Positions 32,280 to 41,738 of a DNA stretch of 64,000 nt are shown here, piece by piece. The stretch covers positions 62,001 through 126,000 of the forward strand of contig URRW01000001.1 of assembly GCA_900550285.1 (NCBI GenBank). The letters are read 5' to 3'. The notes under the pieces were generated by a model. That model had not been told where the DNA came from. It did not search any database and saw only the letters and a list, made by a program, of their open reading frames with translations. The position numbers and the translations under genes were made by a program. Every line of letters starts with the position of its first letter. Position 1 is the first letter of the stretch. This stretch comes from an uncultured Lachnospiraceae bacterium (lineage in GTDB: Bacteria; Bacillota; Clostridia; Lachnospirales; Lachnospiraceae).

Positions 32280-33740
32280 ATGGGAAAAAAACAACCGAAT
32301 ATCGTGCTGATCATGACCGACCAGCTCCGGGGCGACTGTCTCGGCATTGCAGGCCATCCCGACGTCAAAACGCCGTATCTGGACACGCTTGCCGCAAAGG
32401 GGACGCTTTTTGAAAATGCGTATTCCTCCTGCCCGAGCTGCATTCCGGCGCGCGCCGCCCTCCACACCGGGCTTTCGCAGGAAAAGCATGGCCGCGTCGG
32501 CTATCTGGATCTGGTTCCGTTCCGCTATCCGCATACGATGGCGGGCGAGCTTGCAAAGGCCGGCTATTACACCCAATGCGTCGGAAAAATGCACGTCCAT
32601 CCGCTGCGTAATCTGATGGGCTTTCACAATGTGGAGCTGCATGACGGCTATCTCCACGCCTACCGCTCTCCCGATACGCCATGGTATGAATCGCAGAAGG
32701 TTGCGGACGACTATTTTTACTGGCTGAAAAACGAAAAAGGGATTTCCGCCGATGTGACCGACACCGGAATGGAATGTAATTCATGGGTAGCACGTCCGTG
32801 GATGTATGATGAAAATCTCCATCCTACCAACTGGGTCAGCTCCCGCTCCATTGATTTTCTGCGCCGCAGGGACAGGGACAAACCGTTCTTTCTGATGGCT
32901 TCCTATCTGCGCCCGCATCCGCCGTTTGACGCACCCCGGTATTACTTCGACCTTTACAAAGACAGGCAGCTTACTCCTCCCCATATCGGCAGCTGGGAAG
33001 ATACACAGGAGCTGGAACGTCTGGGAAGGATTTACGACTCTGCGACAGGCCCTGCAGACCCTGAACTGATACGTCAGGCTCAAATAGGCTATTACGCCTG
33101 TGTCACCCATCTCGACCACCAGATAGGACGGCTGATACAGGAGCTTGTGGAACAGCAGCTTATGGACAACACCGTCATTTTATTTACTTCCGACCACGGA
33201 GAAGAGCTCTGCGACCATCATCTGTTCAGAAAGTCCCGTCCCTATGAGGGGAGCTGCCATATTCCGATGATACTTTCCGGTCCCGAAGCGCTGACCGGCT
33301 CCCGCCCGGGACAGATATGCCACCGCGTCGTGGAGCTGCGCGACGTGATGCCGACGCTGCTCGACCTCGCAGGCGCTCCCGTACCGGAAGAGACAGACGG
33401 CAAAAGCATGCTGCCGCTGGCTGCCGACCCCGACGCTTCCATCCGGGAATGGCTGCACGGCGAACATTCCCTTGGCGATGCGTCCAATCACTTTATCGTC
33501 ACCGAGCATGACAAGTATGTATGGTATTCCCAGACCGGTCAGGAACAGTATTTTGATCTGGACAGCGACCCTTATGAGCTTTCCGACCGGATTTCAGACA
33601 CATCCTGCGCCGGACGGATTGCTTATCTGCGCAGCTGTCTGACAGATGCGCTCAAAGACCGGGAAGAAGGATATGTGGCAGACGGCCGCCTTGTTGCCGG
33701 ACGTCCTCCCAAAACCCTTTTACAAAACTCTCTGCTGTAA
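32280..33740 (+). CDS. Cysteine-type sulfatase
   Basis: 486-aa type I sulfatase that hydrolyses sulfate esters. The N-terminal metal-binding NIVLIMTDQLRGD and the maturation motif CIPAR (C-x-P-x-R, within SSCPSCIPARAALHTG near 60) are present, as are the later metal-binding TSDHGE and the HGE active-site region. The cysteine must be converted to formylglycine by an anaerobic sulfatase-maturating enzyme; none lies in the window. No signal peptide, so it should act in the cytoplasm. I chose ATG 32280 (MGKKQPN) with AGAGGA upstream; the longer frame reads through a GC-rich hairpin region. An extended -10 (TGATATAGT, ~32124) may be its promoter. Confidence 0.92.
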   Translation: MGKKQPNIVLIMTDQLRGDCLGIAGHPDVKTPYLDTLAAKGTLFENAYSSCPSCIPARAALHTGLSQEKHGRVGYLDLVPFRYPHTMAGELAKAGYYTQCVGKMHVHPLRNLMGFHNVELHDGYLHAYRSPDTPWYESQKVADDYFYWLKNEKGISADVTDTGMECNSWVARPWMYDENLHPTNWVSSRSIDFLRRRDRDKPFFLMASYLRPHPPFDAPRYYFDLYKDRQLTPPHIGSWEDTQELERLGRIYDSATGPADPELIRQAQIGYYACVTHLDHQIGRLIQELVEQQLMDNTVILFTSDHGEELCDHHLFRKSRPYEGSCHIPMILSGPEALTGSRPGQICHRVVELRDVMPTLLDLAGAPVPEETDGKSMLPLAADPDASIREWLHGEHSLGDASNHFIVTEHDKYVWYSQTGQEQYFDLDSDPYELSDRISDTSCAGRIAYLRSCLTDALKDREEGYVADGRLVAGRPPKTLLQNSLL

Positions 33741-33821
33741 AGCAGCGCGATTTTGGCATCTTTTGCCGAAAACCGCTTTTACACACATTAAAATGTGCTT
33801 TTGCACAGAAACGAGGTTATT

Positions 33822-34634
33822 ATGACACAACTTTCCACTGTACCTGCAGCCAGCGTGGCAGGAATGGCGTTTTCCACCATTCTCTCCTTCGGGCTTCCTG
33901 TTGCCCTGTTTTTCCTTTTCTGGAAAAAAACGAAAGTCCGTCCTTCCTTTTTCTTCGCAGGCTGCGCAACCTTTTTCCTGTCCTCCATGGTGCTCGAGCA
34001 GATACTGCATTCCGTCGTTTTTGCAACGGCGGGAACACTTCTTACCGAAAACCTTTGGCTCTACGCGCTATACGGCGGTCTTGCCGCCGCTGTCTTTGAA
34101 GAGTGCGGACGTTTTCTTGTCATGAAACGCTTCTTAAAATGCCGTCTCGACAAAAAGGACGCGCTCATGTTCGGCGCAGGACACGGCAGCATCGAAGCCA
34201 TTTTCATCGTAGGCCTGAGCTATATGAACAATCTTGTCCTTTCCACGATGATAAACAACGGTTCCATGGCGGCTTCCATCGCCACGATGGAGGCTGAGGC
34301 ACAGGCTCCTGCTGCCCAGAGCCTTGCTATCCTCTGGGAAATGCCTTCTTACCAGTTTTATATGGCGGGAGTAGAGCGCGTTCAGGCGATCGCCCTTCAC
34401 ATCGCCCTTTCCGTGCTTGTATTTGCCGCAGTAAAAACCGGCAAAAAGCTGTTCCTGGGGCTGGCGCTTTTATTCCACTTCCTCGTGGATACCATTACAA
34501 TTCTTGCAACCTCCATCATGCCGATATGGGCGATAGAAATCCTCGTGCTCATCATGGTTCTCGGCGTTGGCTTCGTTGCTTATCGCGTATACCGGTCTGA
34601 CGACGGATGCCCGGCAGCGGAAAAGCTGGACTAA
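33822..34634 (+). CDS. YhfC-family membrane protein, putative intramembrane metalloprotease
   Basis: 270-aa polytopic membrane protein with about seven helices. It carries FEECGRF near 87 and FGAGHGSIEA near 110, and a later H in LLFHFLVDT near 220, the E/H pattern of the YhfC group of predicted intramembrane glutamic or metallo proteases. No substrate is known. I chose ATG 33822 because GAGG lies 5 nt upstream. It follows the sulfatase by 81 bp, a gap with two small hairpins. A terminator follows. Confidence 0.82.
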   Translation: MTQLSTVPAASVAGMAFSTILSFGLPVALFFLFWKKTKVRPSFFFAGCATFFLSSMVLEQILHSVVFATAGTLLTENLWLYALYGGLAAAVFEECGRFLVMKRFLKCRLDKKDALMFGAGHGSIEAIFIVGLSYMNNLVLSTMINNGSMAASIATMEAEAQAPAAQSLAILWEMPSYQFYMAGVERVQAIALHIALSVLVFAAVKTGKKLFLGLALLFHFLVDTITILATSIMPIWAIEILVLIMVLGVGFVAYRVYRSDDGCPAAEKLD

Positions 34635-34657
34635 AGCGAGACTTACCTGCATGAAAA

Positions 34658-34700
34658 AAATGCGGCATCACAGATTGTTCTGTTTTGCCGCATTTTTTTA
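34658..34700. terminator. Bidirectional terminator after the YhfC gene
   Basis: Stem aaatgcggca / tgccgcattt with an 18-nt loop and T-runs or A-runs on both sides, between convergent genes. Confidence 0.9.
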
Positions 34701-35609
34701 TATATCAGACATCAATTCATGTAACGCTGTTTTTACTTTTTCAAAATCCCCGTTCTCCGGACACTGAACTGCTACAGCCAGTCCCTTTTGAGGAAGAACC
34801 GTCGTAATCTGTCCGAAAGCGCCGTCCGCCCGGTAGGAATCCGGGTACGGAGAAAGCCAGAACTGATATCCATATCCGCAGGACCAAATCGATTTTCCCT
34901 CATCCGGGGTCGATATCTGCTTTGAGGTCGCTTCTTTTATCCATTCCGTGTCTACGAGCTGCCGTCCGTTCCATTTGCCGTCAGCCAGATAAAGCTGTCC
35001 CAGCTTCATCATATCTGCCAGCTTCATGAACATCCCTCCGCCGCCGACAGGATGCCCCTGAGCATCGTTTTCCCACATCGGATATCCCTGCCCCAACGGT
35101 TCAAATACTTTTTCATACAAATACTCTGACAGCCGCTTTCCGGTCGCCTTCTCTATCATACGCCCCGCCAGAATGCTGTCTGCCGTGGAATAAACAAACT
35201 CGCTTCCGGGCTTTGTCTCCACCTTCCGGCTCAGCATATAGGACATATAATCGGGCATCCCGACGCCGTTTCTTCTGTCTGCGTTCATCAGATATGCATG
35301 ATGAAAACCGCTGGACATTGTCAGAAGATGGCGCAGCGTGATTTCAAACAGCTCCGGCTGCGGCTCTTTCGGGAGCTTCTCCGGAAAAAAATCCGCCAGC
35401 CTGTCTTCCAGACAAAGCTTCCCCTCTGAAATGGCGATGCCTGCCGCCGTACTCATATAGCTTTTCGTGTGGGAATAAATATTCCGCTCTTTATCCGGCG
35501 TAAAATGATGCTCCAGCAAAATCCTGTCCTTATCCGCGACTGCTACAGCCTCAACCCCCAGATTTTCCTCCTGTACTCTCTGTACAAATCTGTAAAACTG
35601 TTTTTCCAT
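34698..35609 (-). CDS. Serine hydrolase, class C beta-lactamase-like
   Basis: 303-aa member of the beta-lactamase/transpeptidase-like serine hydrolases. It has the SxxK motif SHTK (about 46) with catalytic Ser and Lys, a Y-S-T at the position of the YxN motif (about 140), and GAFGQ near 270 in place of KTG. No signal peptide is seen, so a cytoplasmic esterase-type role is more likely than beta-lactam resistance. I chose ATG 35609 (MEKQFYRF). It lies 30 bp after the glycerophosphodiesterase gene and is co-transcribed with it. Confidence 0.88.
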   Translation of the reverse strand: MEKQFYRFVQRVQEENLGVEAVAVADKDRILLEHHFTPDKERNIYSHTKSYMSTAAGIAISEGKLCLEDRLADFFPEKLPKEPQPELFEITLRHLLTMSSGFHHAYLMNADRRNGVGMPDYMSYMLSRKVETKPGSEFVYSTADSILAGRMIEKATGKRLSEYLYEKVFEPLGQGYPMWENDAQGHPVGGGGMFMKLADMMKLGQLYLADGKWNGRQLVDTEWIKEATSKQISTPDEGKSIWSCGYGYQFWLSPYPDSYRADGAFGQITTVLPQKGLAVAVQCPENGDFEKVKTALHELMSDI

Positions 35610-35639
35610 CCCCAAAGCACCTCTGCCTTCCACAGCCCT

Positions 35640-36377
35640 TTATCGATTCTGTTCCTTTGCTTCTACCCAGCTTTTACACACATCCGGGAAATTTGTTATC
35701 GCCCCGTCGCATCCCCACTCATAAATGTTTTCCAGATCCTCCATGCCGTTTACCGTCCATACATTGACCTTCACGCCATGTCGGTGGCAGTTTTCCACTT
35801 CCTGCTCTGTCAGCCCTTCCAGCCCCGGATGATAGCAGTCAAAACCGAATTTGCTGCAATAGAGACCGGCATTTTCAATACCGCCGTTTTCTGTCAGCGC
35901 CCCGGTACACAGCCCCGGATGAAGCTCCTTGCATCTGACTGCCGAAAGATGATTAAAGGAAGAAAGGATTATCCTGTCCGCCAATCCGTAACGCTCTATC
36001 AACGCCATTACCTTTTCTTCGATATCCTCGTAATAATACACGCTGCTCTTTATTTCGACATTCGTGACCAGCTCTGTCTGCTTTACCCATTCACAATATT
36101 CCTGAAACGTCGGGATAGGGCAAAATCCATAGGTTTCATTATACTTTCCGGCAGCATTGCATTTTTTCAGCTGCTCATAAGTATAATCTCTCACAAAGCC
36201 TTTAAAATCTGTTAAATCGTCCAGATACTCATCATGGATGATGACCGGAACTCCGTCCTTCGTAAGCTGAACGTCCAGCTCGATCCCGTCACAGCCGCTT
36301 TCCAGCGCTTTCTGAAACGCCAGCATCGTGTTTTGCGGATACCGCCCGCTGAATCCTCTGTGCGCAAAAATCTTCAT
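35640..36377 (-). CDS. ugpQ: Glycerophosphodiester phosphodiesterase
   Basis: 245-aa GDPD-family enzyme that cleaves glycerophosphodiesters to sn-glycerol-3-phosphate and an alcohol. The N-terminal AHRGFSGRYPQNT, the metal-binding GIELDVQLTKDGVPVIIHDE and the later VEIKSS motif are intact. Cytoplasmic, length typical. It is 89 bp downstream of the canonical GH32 gene with a stem-loop in between, so it may belong to the tail of the fructoside operon or be a separate two-gene unit with the serine hydrolase. Confidence 0.93.
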   Translation of the reverse strand: MKIFAHRGFSGRYPQNTMLAFQKALESGCDGIELDVQLTKDGVPVIIHDEYLDDLTDFKGFVRDYTYEQLKKCNAAGKYNETYGFCPIPTFQEYCEWVKQTELVTNVEIKSSVYYYEDIEEKVMALIERYGLADRIILSSFNHLSAVRCKELHPGLCTGALTENGGIENAGLYCSKFGFDCYHPGLEGLTEQEVENCHRHGVKVNVWTVNGMEDLENIYEWGCDGAITNFPDVCKSWVEAKEQNR

Positions 36378-36437
36378 TTTTTCTCCATTCCGGGGCTGAC
36401 TGCCTATTATGATTTCCTGCCGCTCTATGCAGGTTCT

Positions 36438-36470
36438 GTGATACAGCCTCTTACAGGCTCATGGTATCAC
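36438..36470. promoter_or_regulatory. Stem-loop at the end of the fructoside operon
   Basis: Nested inverted repeats gtgatac/gtatcac and agcct/aggct overlap the GH32 stop codon. No T-run follows on the minus strand, so it may be an mRNA 3' end or processing site rather than a strong terminator. Confidence 0.45.
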
Positions 36471-38008
36471 ATATCCTTTTTATCAGCAAGAAGCTCATAA
36501 AACTCTACGTCAAAGACCGCTTCTTTCTTTGAAGAAAACAAAATCCTGTCAGCCTCTTCCTCCGTATAGACAAGATTGGTCAGCGCCTGCTCGCCGTCGT
36601 TTACGAAAATCTCCAGCGTCATCCTGTCCATCAGGATACGCAGGCGCAGCTTTCCATCCTGCAGCCTCACATATGCACTGCGCGAACATAATATATCCCG
36701 TTGTATCCCGCTGCAGCTGCGGTCAACTGTCAGAACGCTCGCCGCCGCATCGTAATATATCATCGTTTTATGACCGTTTCCGCACGCCACATCCAGCTCA
36801 AAGCGCTCATAATCCCCTGCATGCACATCTACCGTCATATCAAACTGTCTGCCGCGCACGCCCTCTATCTCCAGCTTTTCGCAGCCTTCTTCCGCCTGTC
36901 CGCATTCACCGCTGTCTGCGCATACCGCATCCCGGCCCGGCACAAAGCTTCCGCCGCATACCCGCATATCCTTTTTTTCTACCGCATTTCCACGGTATGC
37001 TTCCAGCTCCCGCACCGGCACCTGGATAAGCTTTTTATCCCGGATGGAAAGCTCTCTGGGTATCGTCATCATACCGGACCATTTCTGAGTTCCGGGCGTC
37101 AGATAATTGTCCCAGTTCTGCAGCCACCCGATCAGAATCTGCCGTCCGTCCATACTTTTCACAGTTTCCGGCGCATAAAAATCCAGACCGTAATCCACCT
37201 GATATCCTTCTTTGCGGGTAAATTCCAGCTTTTCTCTATCGTAATCACCAATAAAATACAGGACATTGTTGCCGTTGTGGATTTCCAGACCGCGGCTTTC
37301 CATAAACTGAGGAGACACTATCAATACCTGACGGCCGTCCAGCGCGAAGAAATCCGGGCACTCCCACATTTTTCCGTATTCATTTTTGCTGGCGTCCAGA
37401 ATCTTTTCAAATTTCCAGTTATCCACAGTATCCGCGGAAAACAGGGCGAGCTGTCCACTGCCGTCCGCCGCAAGGCTTCCGACTACCGCATAAAACTTAT
37501 CCCCATCCTTCCAGATTTTCGGATCGCGGAAATCCACAGGAGAACTGCCCTCAGGAAGCGTATCCGCCAGGATTACCGGGTTATTCGGAAGCTTTTCATA
37601 GTTTTCCCCATCTCCAACGGCAATGCTCTGAGTCTGACGTATCAGGCGGCTCCCATCCTCCTGCTCTTTATCCACAACGCTTGTGTACATCAGGATATGT
37701 CTGTCCCCGTCTTGTACCGCAGTACCGGAAAAGCATCCCTGTCCGTCATATTCTTCATCGGGAGCGAGTGCGCAGGGAAGCTGTTCCCACTTTACCAAAT
37801 CCTTGGACTTTGCATGCCCCCAGTGCATCGGTCCCCACTGGGTGCTGTAGGGATGATACTGGTAAAACAGATGATATTCCCCGTTATAGCAGGAAAAGCC
37901 ATTCGGGTCGTTTACCCAGCCCACCGGAGGGGTCACATGAAAGGACGGCTTTCCGGCGTCTGTTCTCTGTTCCTGTTCATATTGTCTTGCTTTTGTTATT
38001 TTATCCAT
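36467..38008 (-). CDS. scrB: GH32 beta-fructosidase / sucrose-6-phosphate hydrolase
   Basis: 513-aa canonical GH32 enzyme cleaving terminal beta-fructofuranosides. All hallmarks are present: WVNDPNG (nucleophile Asp, about residue 33), FRDPKIW (about 165) and WECPDFF (acid/base Glu, about 218), with a C-terminal beta-sandwich. No signal peptide, so it acts on imported or phosphorylated substrate. I chose ATG 38008 (MDKITKARQ), GGAG 6 nt upstream. It is the last glycosidase in the operon and follows the alcohol dehydrogenase by 17 bp. It is the only one of the three GH32-type proteins here with the normal nucleophile motif. Confidence 0.93.
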   Translation of the reverse strand: MDKITKARQYEQEQRTDAGKPSFHVTPPVGWVNDPNGFSCYNGEYHLFYQYHPYSTQWGPMHWGHAKSKDLVKWEQLPCALAPDEEYDGQGCFSGTAVQDGDRHILMYTSVVDKEQEDGSRLIRQTQSIAVGDGENYEKLPNNPVILADTLPEGSSPVDFRDPKIWKDGDKFYAVVGSLAADGSGQLALFSADTVDNWKFEKILDASKNEYGKMWECPDFFALDGRQVLIVSPQFMESRGLEIHNGNNVLYFIGDYDREKLEFTRKEGYQVDYGLDFYAPETVKSMDGRQILIGWLQNWDNYLTPGTQKWSGMMTIPRELSIRDKKLIQVPVRELEAYRGNAVEKKDMRVCGGSFVPGRDAVCADSGECGQAEEGCEKLEIEGVRGRQFDMTVDVHAGDYERFELDVACGNGHKTMIYYDAAASVLTVDRSCSGIQRDILCSRSAYVRLQDGKLRLRILMDRMTLEIFVNDGEQALTNLVYTEEEADRILFSSKKEAVFDVEFYELLADKKDM

Positions 38009-38025
38009 TTTAATCTCCATTTCCA

Positions 38026-39186
38026 TTACAGGCACATTTTAAGTATGTTTACAACGTCCTCTTTTGCCAAAGGCATAAATGCAGTCTTGAGATTTCCGAC
38101 TCTAACCGCATTCTCCGCCATCCGCTCAAATTTACTCTCATCTATCCCCAGCTCTGTCAGCGTCATCGGGATGCCGCAGTCCCTGAAAAATGTCTCTGTC
38201 TTATCTATCGCCTCTTCTGCCAGCGCGAATTTATCTTCCCGGTCCTCGAGATGCCATACGTTTCTCGCATACTCTGCAAATTTATCGACCGTATTTTCAT
38301 TCAGCACATAGCGCATCCAGCGGGGAGTCAGTATCGCAAGCCCTACGCCGTGCGTGATATCATAAAAAGCGCTCAGCTCATGCTCGATAGGATGGCACGT
38401 CCACGCGCCGGGCTTTCCGCTCCCGCACAAGCCGTTGAGTCCCATGCTGCTCGCCCACATCAGATTCGCCCGCGCCGCATAATCCGCCGGATTTTTTAAT
38501 GCCGCAGGACAATATTTGATACAGGTCCTGAGGATTCCTTCTGCAAACGTATCCTGAACCATCGCATCCGGTTCCGTTTTAAAATAATCCTCAAATACAT
38601 GGGACATAATATCCGCAGTTCCCGCCGCCGTCTGCAATGCCGGGAGCGTCTTTAAATAGGTCGGGTCGCAGATGGACACCTGAGGGATGACCTTCCACGA
38701 AAACGTCCCGAGCTTTTCCTGCGTTTCCATATTTGTGATGACCGCATTGCCGTTCATCTCAGAGCCGGTAGCTCCCATTGTCAGTATCGTTACGATTGGC
38801 AGGGCTTTCTGAATCTTCTGCGGATTTTTAACGAGCGTCCACGGTTCTTCCTCGCTGCATGCACCAGCCGCTATCATCTTGCTGCAGTCTATCGTGCTGC
38901 CGCCGCCTGCTGCCAGGATAACGTCTATCTGATGCTCCCTGCAAAGGCTGACTCCCTTTTCCACGCTTGTCAGCCTCGGATTCGGTTCGATACCTCCCAG
39001 CTCCGTCACTTCAAAATCGCCTGTCAGCTCTTTTATTTTATCATAAATCCCGTTTTTTTTGAGGCTTCCTCCGCCATAAGTCAAAAGAACTCTTTTTCCG
39101 TAACGCGCGAGCACCTCCGGCAGTTTTTCAATCTGTCCTTCTCCAAAAAGCATATCCGTATATGCGTGAAACTCAAAATTCTGCAT
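38026..39186 (-). CDS. Iron-containing alcohol dehydrogenase
   Basis: 386-aa group III (Fe-dependent) alcohol dehydrogenase of the YqhD/BdhA type, reducing aldehydes with NAD(P)H. It shows LLTYGGGSLKKNG, the nucleotide-binding AAGGGSTIDCSK near 93, and the metal site with Asp and His in TADIMSHVFEDY near 195, HPIEHELSAFYDITHGVGLA near 265. Its position between GH172 and GH32 genes, and near a glycyl radical enzyme, suggests it reduces an aldehyde made by that enzyme, as in diol dehydratase pathways. The substrate is not known. Confidence 0.9.
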   Translation of the reverse strand: MQNFEFHAYTDMLFGEGQIEKLPEVLARYGKRVLLTYGGGSLKKNGIYDKIKELTGDFEVTELGGIEPNPRLTSVEKGVSLCREHQIDVILAAGGGSTIDCSKMIAAGACSEEEPWTLVKNPQKIQKALPIVTILTMGATGSEMNGNAVITNMETQEKLGTFSWKVIPQVSICDPTYLKTLPALQTAAGTADIMSHVFEDYFKTEPDAMVQDTFAEGILRTCIKYCPAALKNPADYAARANLMWASSMGLNGLCGSGKPGAWTCHPIEHELSAFYDITHGVGLAILTPRWMRYVLNENTVDKFAEYARNVWHLEDREDKFALAEEAIDKTETFFRDCGIPMTLTELGIDESKFERMAENAVRVGNLKTAFMPLAKEDVVNILKMCL

Positions 39187-39208
39187 TGTTATCTCCTCTC
39201 TTTTCCTC

Positions 39209-40309
39209 TTATCTCGGCCAGCGGTCTTTCCGTCCCATCAGGTCTGCAAACGCCTGATGCGGCTCCTGCTGGTACCAGTATGCTACCGTCGCGACGTCGT
39301 CCTCACGTTCAAACAGCCCGCCGTGATATACGCCTATCTGCTGTATCGTGACCTTTAACTCCTCCTCGAACAGCACCGGGTCCATGATGTGCCAGCGGTA
39401 AAAGCTGCGCTGAGGCATCTGGTCGTCATTATGATAATCATTGTGGATGAACGTATCGTGATGGGAATAATAGGGATATCCCATAAACGGGGTACAATAT
39501 GTATTTTCAACGGTCCTTCCGTTTTCCTGCGTTGCAAAGCTCCATGCCCCGCCAAAATAATCCTCTGTCCCCGTGCCGCATATCGTCGGATACTCCCTGT
39601 CTCCGTCCAGATAAAACTTTATCTCCCCTTCTCCGTACCAGTAGCGCTCCAGCGTTGTCAGCGCCATATAGGTTCCGACATATTGTCCTTTTCCTTTCAC
39701 GCCGTCCAGTATCACATAATCGTTTCCTTTCTGTGTCAGCCGCTGTCTGCGCCACTGTGCGTGAAAATATCCCGCCTCATCGGGCAGCTCGTCCGTCAGG
39801 CAGTAATCCACCTGATAGAAGAACGCATGCACCGCCTCGTCGCACTGGTTTTCAACCGTTATCCTCGCCTTTTTCCGAAAAGGCATTGGGAAGTAGCAGT
39901 TAAACCCTCTCGTCGGATTTACCACGACCGGCATGGAATTTACCGGATAGGATACGCCGAAGCCGCAGCAGAAAAAGTCTCCAAGCGGGCTTTCCACCGA
40001 CGGTTCCTCCTCCCCGTCCCAGTAAATGCGGAGCACCAGATCTCTCAATATATATCTGTTCCTATCGCTTACCCGGTCTGTTACCGTGACCCAGATATGC
40101 TGTATGAGCCCCGGTCCGTCCATCTCTGCAAGCGTCACCGTTTCTCCCGCCTCAATGACCGGGACGCACGGAGACCCTTTTCTGCCCGGCCCGAGGTCGC
40201 TTGCCGCCATGCCGCCTCTGCCTTTTTCTCCGTTCCGGTTTTCCCAGTTGATGCTCCTGCTCTTTCCATTTCTCAGTAAAAACAAATTTTCCAGCCCGCT
40301 GTTAAACAT
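39209..40309 (-). CDS. GH172 (DUF2961) glycoside hydrolase
   Basis: 366-aa GH172-family protein, formerly DUF2961. It has the N-terminal GLIQHIWVTVTD, the catalytic region CGTGTEDYFGGAWSF near 238 with its conserved Glu, and MGYPYYSHHD. Known members are alpha-D-fructofuranosidases, including difructose dianhydride I synthase/hydrolase, and exo-D-arabinofuranosidases. With three GH32-type genes in the operon, alpha-fructofuranoside cleavage is the better guess. The assembly in this family is trimeric; no signal peptide here. It overlaps the preceding GH32-like gene by 8 bp. Confidence 0.88.
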   Translation of the reverse strand: MFNSGLENLFLLRNGKSRSINWENRNGEKGRGGMAASDLGPGRKGSPCVPVIEAGETVTLAEMDGPGLIQHIWVTVTDRVSDRNRYILRDLVLRIYWDGEEEPSVESPLGDFFCCGFGVSYPVNSMPVVVNPTRGFNCYFPMPFRKKARITVENQCDEAVHAFFYQVDYCLTDELPDEAGYFHAQWRRQRLTQKGNDYVILDGVKGKGQYVGTYMALTTLERYWYGEGEIKFYLDGDREYPTICGTGTEDYFGGAWSFATQENGRTVENTYCTPFMGYPYYSHHDTFIHNDYHNDDQMPQRSFYRWHIMDPVLFEEELKVTIQQIGVYHGGLFEREDDVATVAYWYQQEPHQAFADLMGRKDRWPR

Positions 40310-41738
40310 TTTTTCCTCCTTTCTCCCATATCGTCATATCCTGAAATCTCGTCTTTCCGAAAGAAAAAATACCGATATATCCTCCGCTCCTGTCGCACAT
40401 CCGAAAACTCAGCGCCGCGTCCTGATTCACATAAACAGTCCCGACGCCTCCCTCCGTGATGAGCTCCATGACGTACCGCCCGTCCTTCGGCTTTTTCAGG
40501 GGGCTTTCCATTTCCACGTCATACGGGAATGTCTTTCCTCCGTCTTCCGACATCCGCAGCCAGGAACGGTATACCAGCCTGTTCTTTTCCGGTTCGATGT
40601 AAAAATAATAGCCTTCTTTGAACTCCTCTTCCACATGCAGGACCACTCCCGCCTGCTCTGTCTTTTCCGCCAGGATTTCCGTTTTTATCCGGCAGCTTTC
40701 CGGCATTTTGGAAACCAGCATCATCTGCTGGGCGTTTTCGGTCGCCGCCGTCCATCCCGACTCCTCTTTTCTCCATCCCTTCGTTTTGGGTACAGCCTCT
40801 ATCGAAACCGTAAGCTCATACTGCATCGCCCTTGCTTCTGGAAGCGCAAGCCCCAAATCCCCGTCGGGCTTCTGTATCAGCTCATGTATCGCCATGCTCC
40901 CGCCCCAGTCCCAGGTCCTGTAATCCTTCGCGGGATTTTTATCGGGCCAGAAGCCAAATATGTTTTCCTCCTTTGTCGGAATCCATCCGAACAGATATCT
41001 CTCGCTCTCTGTGCCTGCCGTTTTCGCCGCATAAAACGCCCTGGCATCCAGACGGTGGTTTTTCGGAATCTGCCACTCTTTTTCTCCCACCCTGCATTTT
41101 ACATAATAAGTTCCGAACAGATTCGTGTAAGAGGAAAAAACAAGATAATACCAGTCTCCCATCCGAAATACGTCCGGGCATTCACAGGCTCCGTTAAACC
41201 GCTGCGGATAATATACAGGCTCCCGATACTCCCAATACTTTAAGTCTTTGGATACGCACAGGCCGACGCAGCCTGTCTGGCTGTGTCCATCCTTCGCCCT
41301 TGCCGCAAGGAACATCCAATATTCTTCAAGGTCCTCCCGATATATTATCCTCGGGTCTCTCCAGTCCGAACAGTCATATATCTCCCCGTCGGGGCCAAAC
41401 GTATCCTCCTGCTGATATTCCCAGTTATCGAGGCTTCCGTCCTTACTGATATAGTGTGTGACAAGCTGCCGGTTCTCAGGAAAGATGCAGGCGAACAGAT
41501 GCCACGTTCCATCCTTTGATATCAAATCTCCCGTGCCGCCCTGTACATGAATGGGCGTCTCTTTGCTCATATGTACAAGGTCGCTGCTCTCCATTCTGTG
41601 CCAGCCATGCACGACGCCCGGCGCCTTGGGGTCTTTCCAGCCTTTTAAGTAAAAAAGCTGATATTTTCCGTCGATATATTTTGGTATCACATCCCCGCAG
41701 CGGGCATTTTCAGCATGGTAAAAAAGCTTATCTTCCAT
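40302..41738 (-). CDS. Divergent GH32-like protein with GDVIP in place of WMNDPNG
   Basis: 478-aa GH32-like five-bladed propeller plus sandwich. The RDP motif (DWRDPRII, near 127) and the acid/base motif (CECPDVF, near 183) are intact, but the first motif reads CGDVIPKYIDGKYQLFYL, keeping an Asp with different neighbours. This suggests an altered -1 subsite and a different fructoside or a transferase role. I chose ATG 41738 (MEDKLFYH), with GGAGGAG upstream, over 41756; the gene then overlaps the preceding GH32 gene by 11 bp and is translationally coupled. Cytoplasmic. Confidence 0.82.
   Translation of the reverse strand: MEDKLFYHAENARCGDVIPKYIDGKYQLFYLKGWKDPKAPGVVHGWHRMESSDLVHMSKETPIHVQGGTGDLISKDGTWHLFACIFPENRQLVTHYISKDGSLDNWEYQQEDTFGPDGEIYDCSDWRDPRIIYREDLEEYWMFLAARAKDGHSQTGCVGLCVSKDLKYWEYREPVYYPQRFNGACECPDVFRMGDWYYLVFSSYTNLFGTYYVKCRVGEKEWQIPKNHRLDARAFYAAKTAGTESERYLFGWIPTKEENIFGFWPDKNPAKDYRTWDWGGSMAIHELIQKPDGDLGLALPEARAMQYELTVSIEAVPKTKGWRKEESGWTAATENAQQMMLVSKMPESCRIKTEILAEKTEQAGVVLHVEEEFKEGYYFYIEPEKNRLVYRSWLRMSEDGGKTFPYDVEMESPLKKPKDGRYVMELITEGGVGTVYVNQDAALSFRMCDRSGGYIGIFSFGKTRFQDMTIWEKGGKNV

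Noticed and set aside
34698..35609. Beta-lactamase giving antibiotic resistance
   Set aside because: No signal peptide, no KTG motif and linkage to a glycerophosphodiesterase make a cytoplasmic esterase-type hydrolase more likely.
36701..38311. 536-aa plus-strand open frame opposite the GH32 and alcohol dehydrogenase genes
   Set aside because: It is a mirror of well-supported minus-strand genes with intact catalytic motifs; its translation is His/Arg/Ile-rich with no family features.
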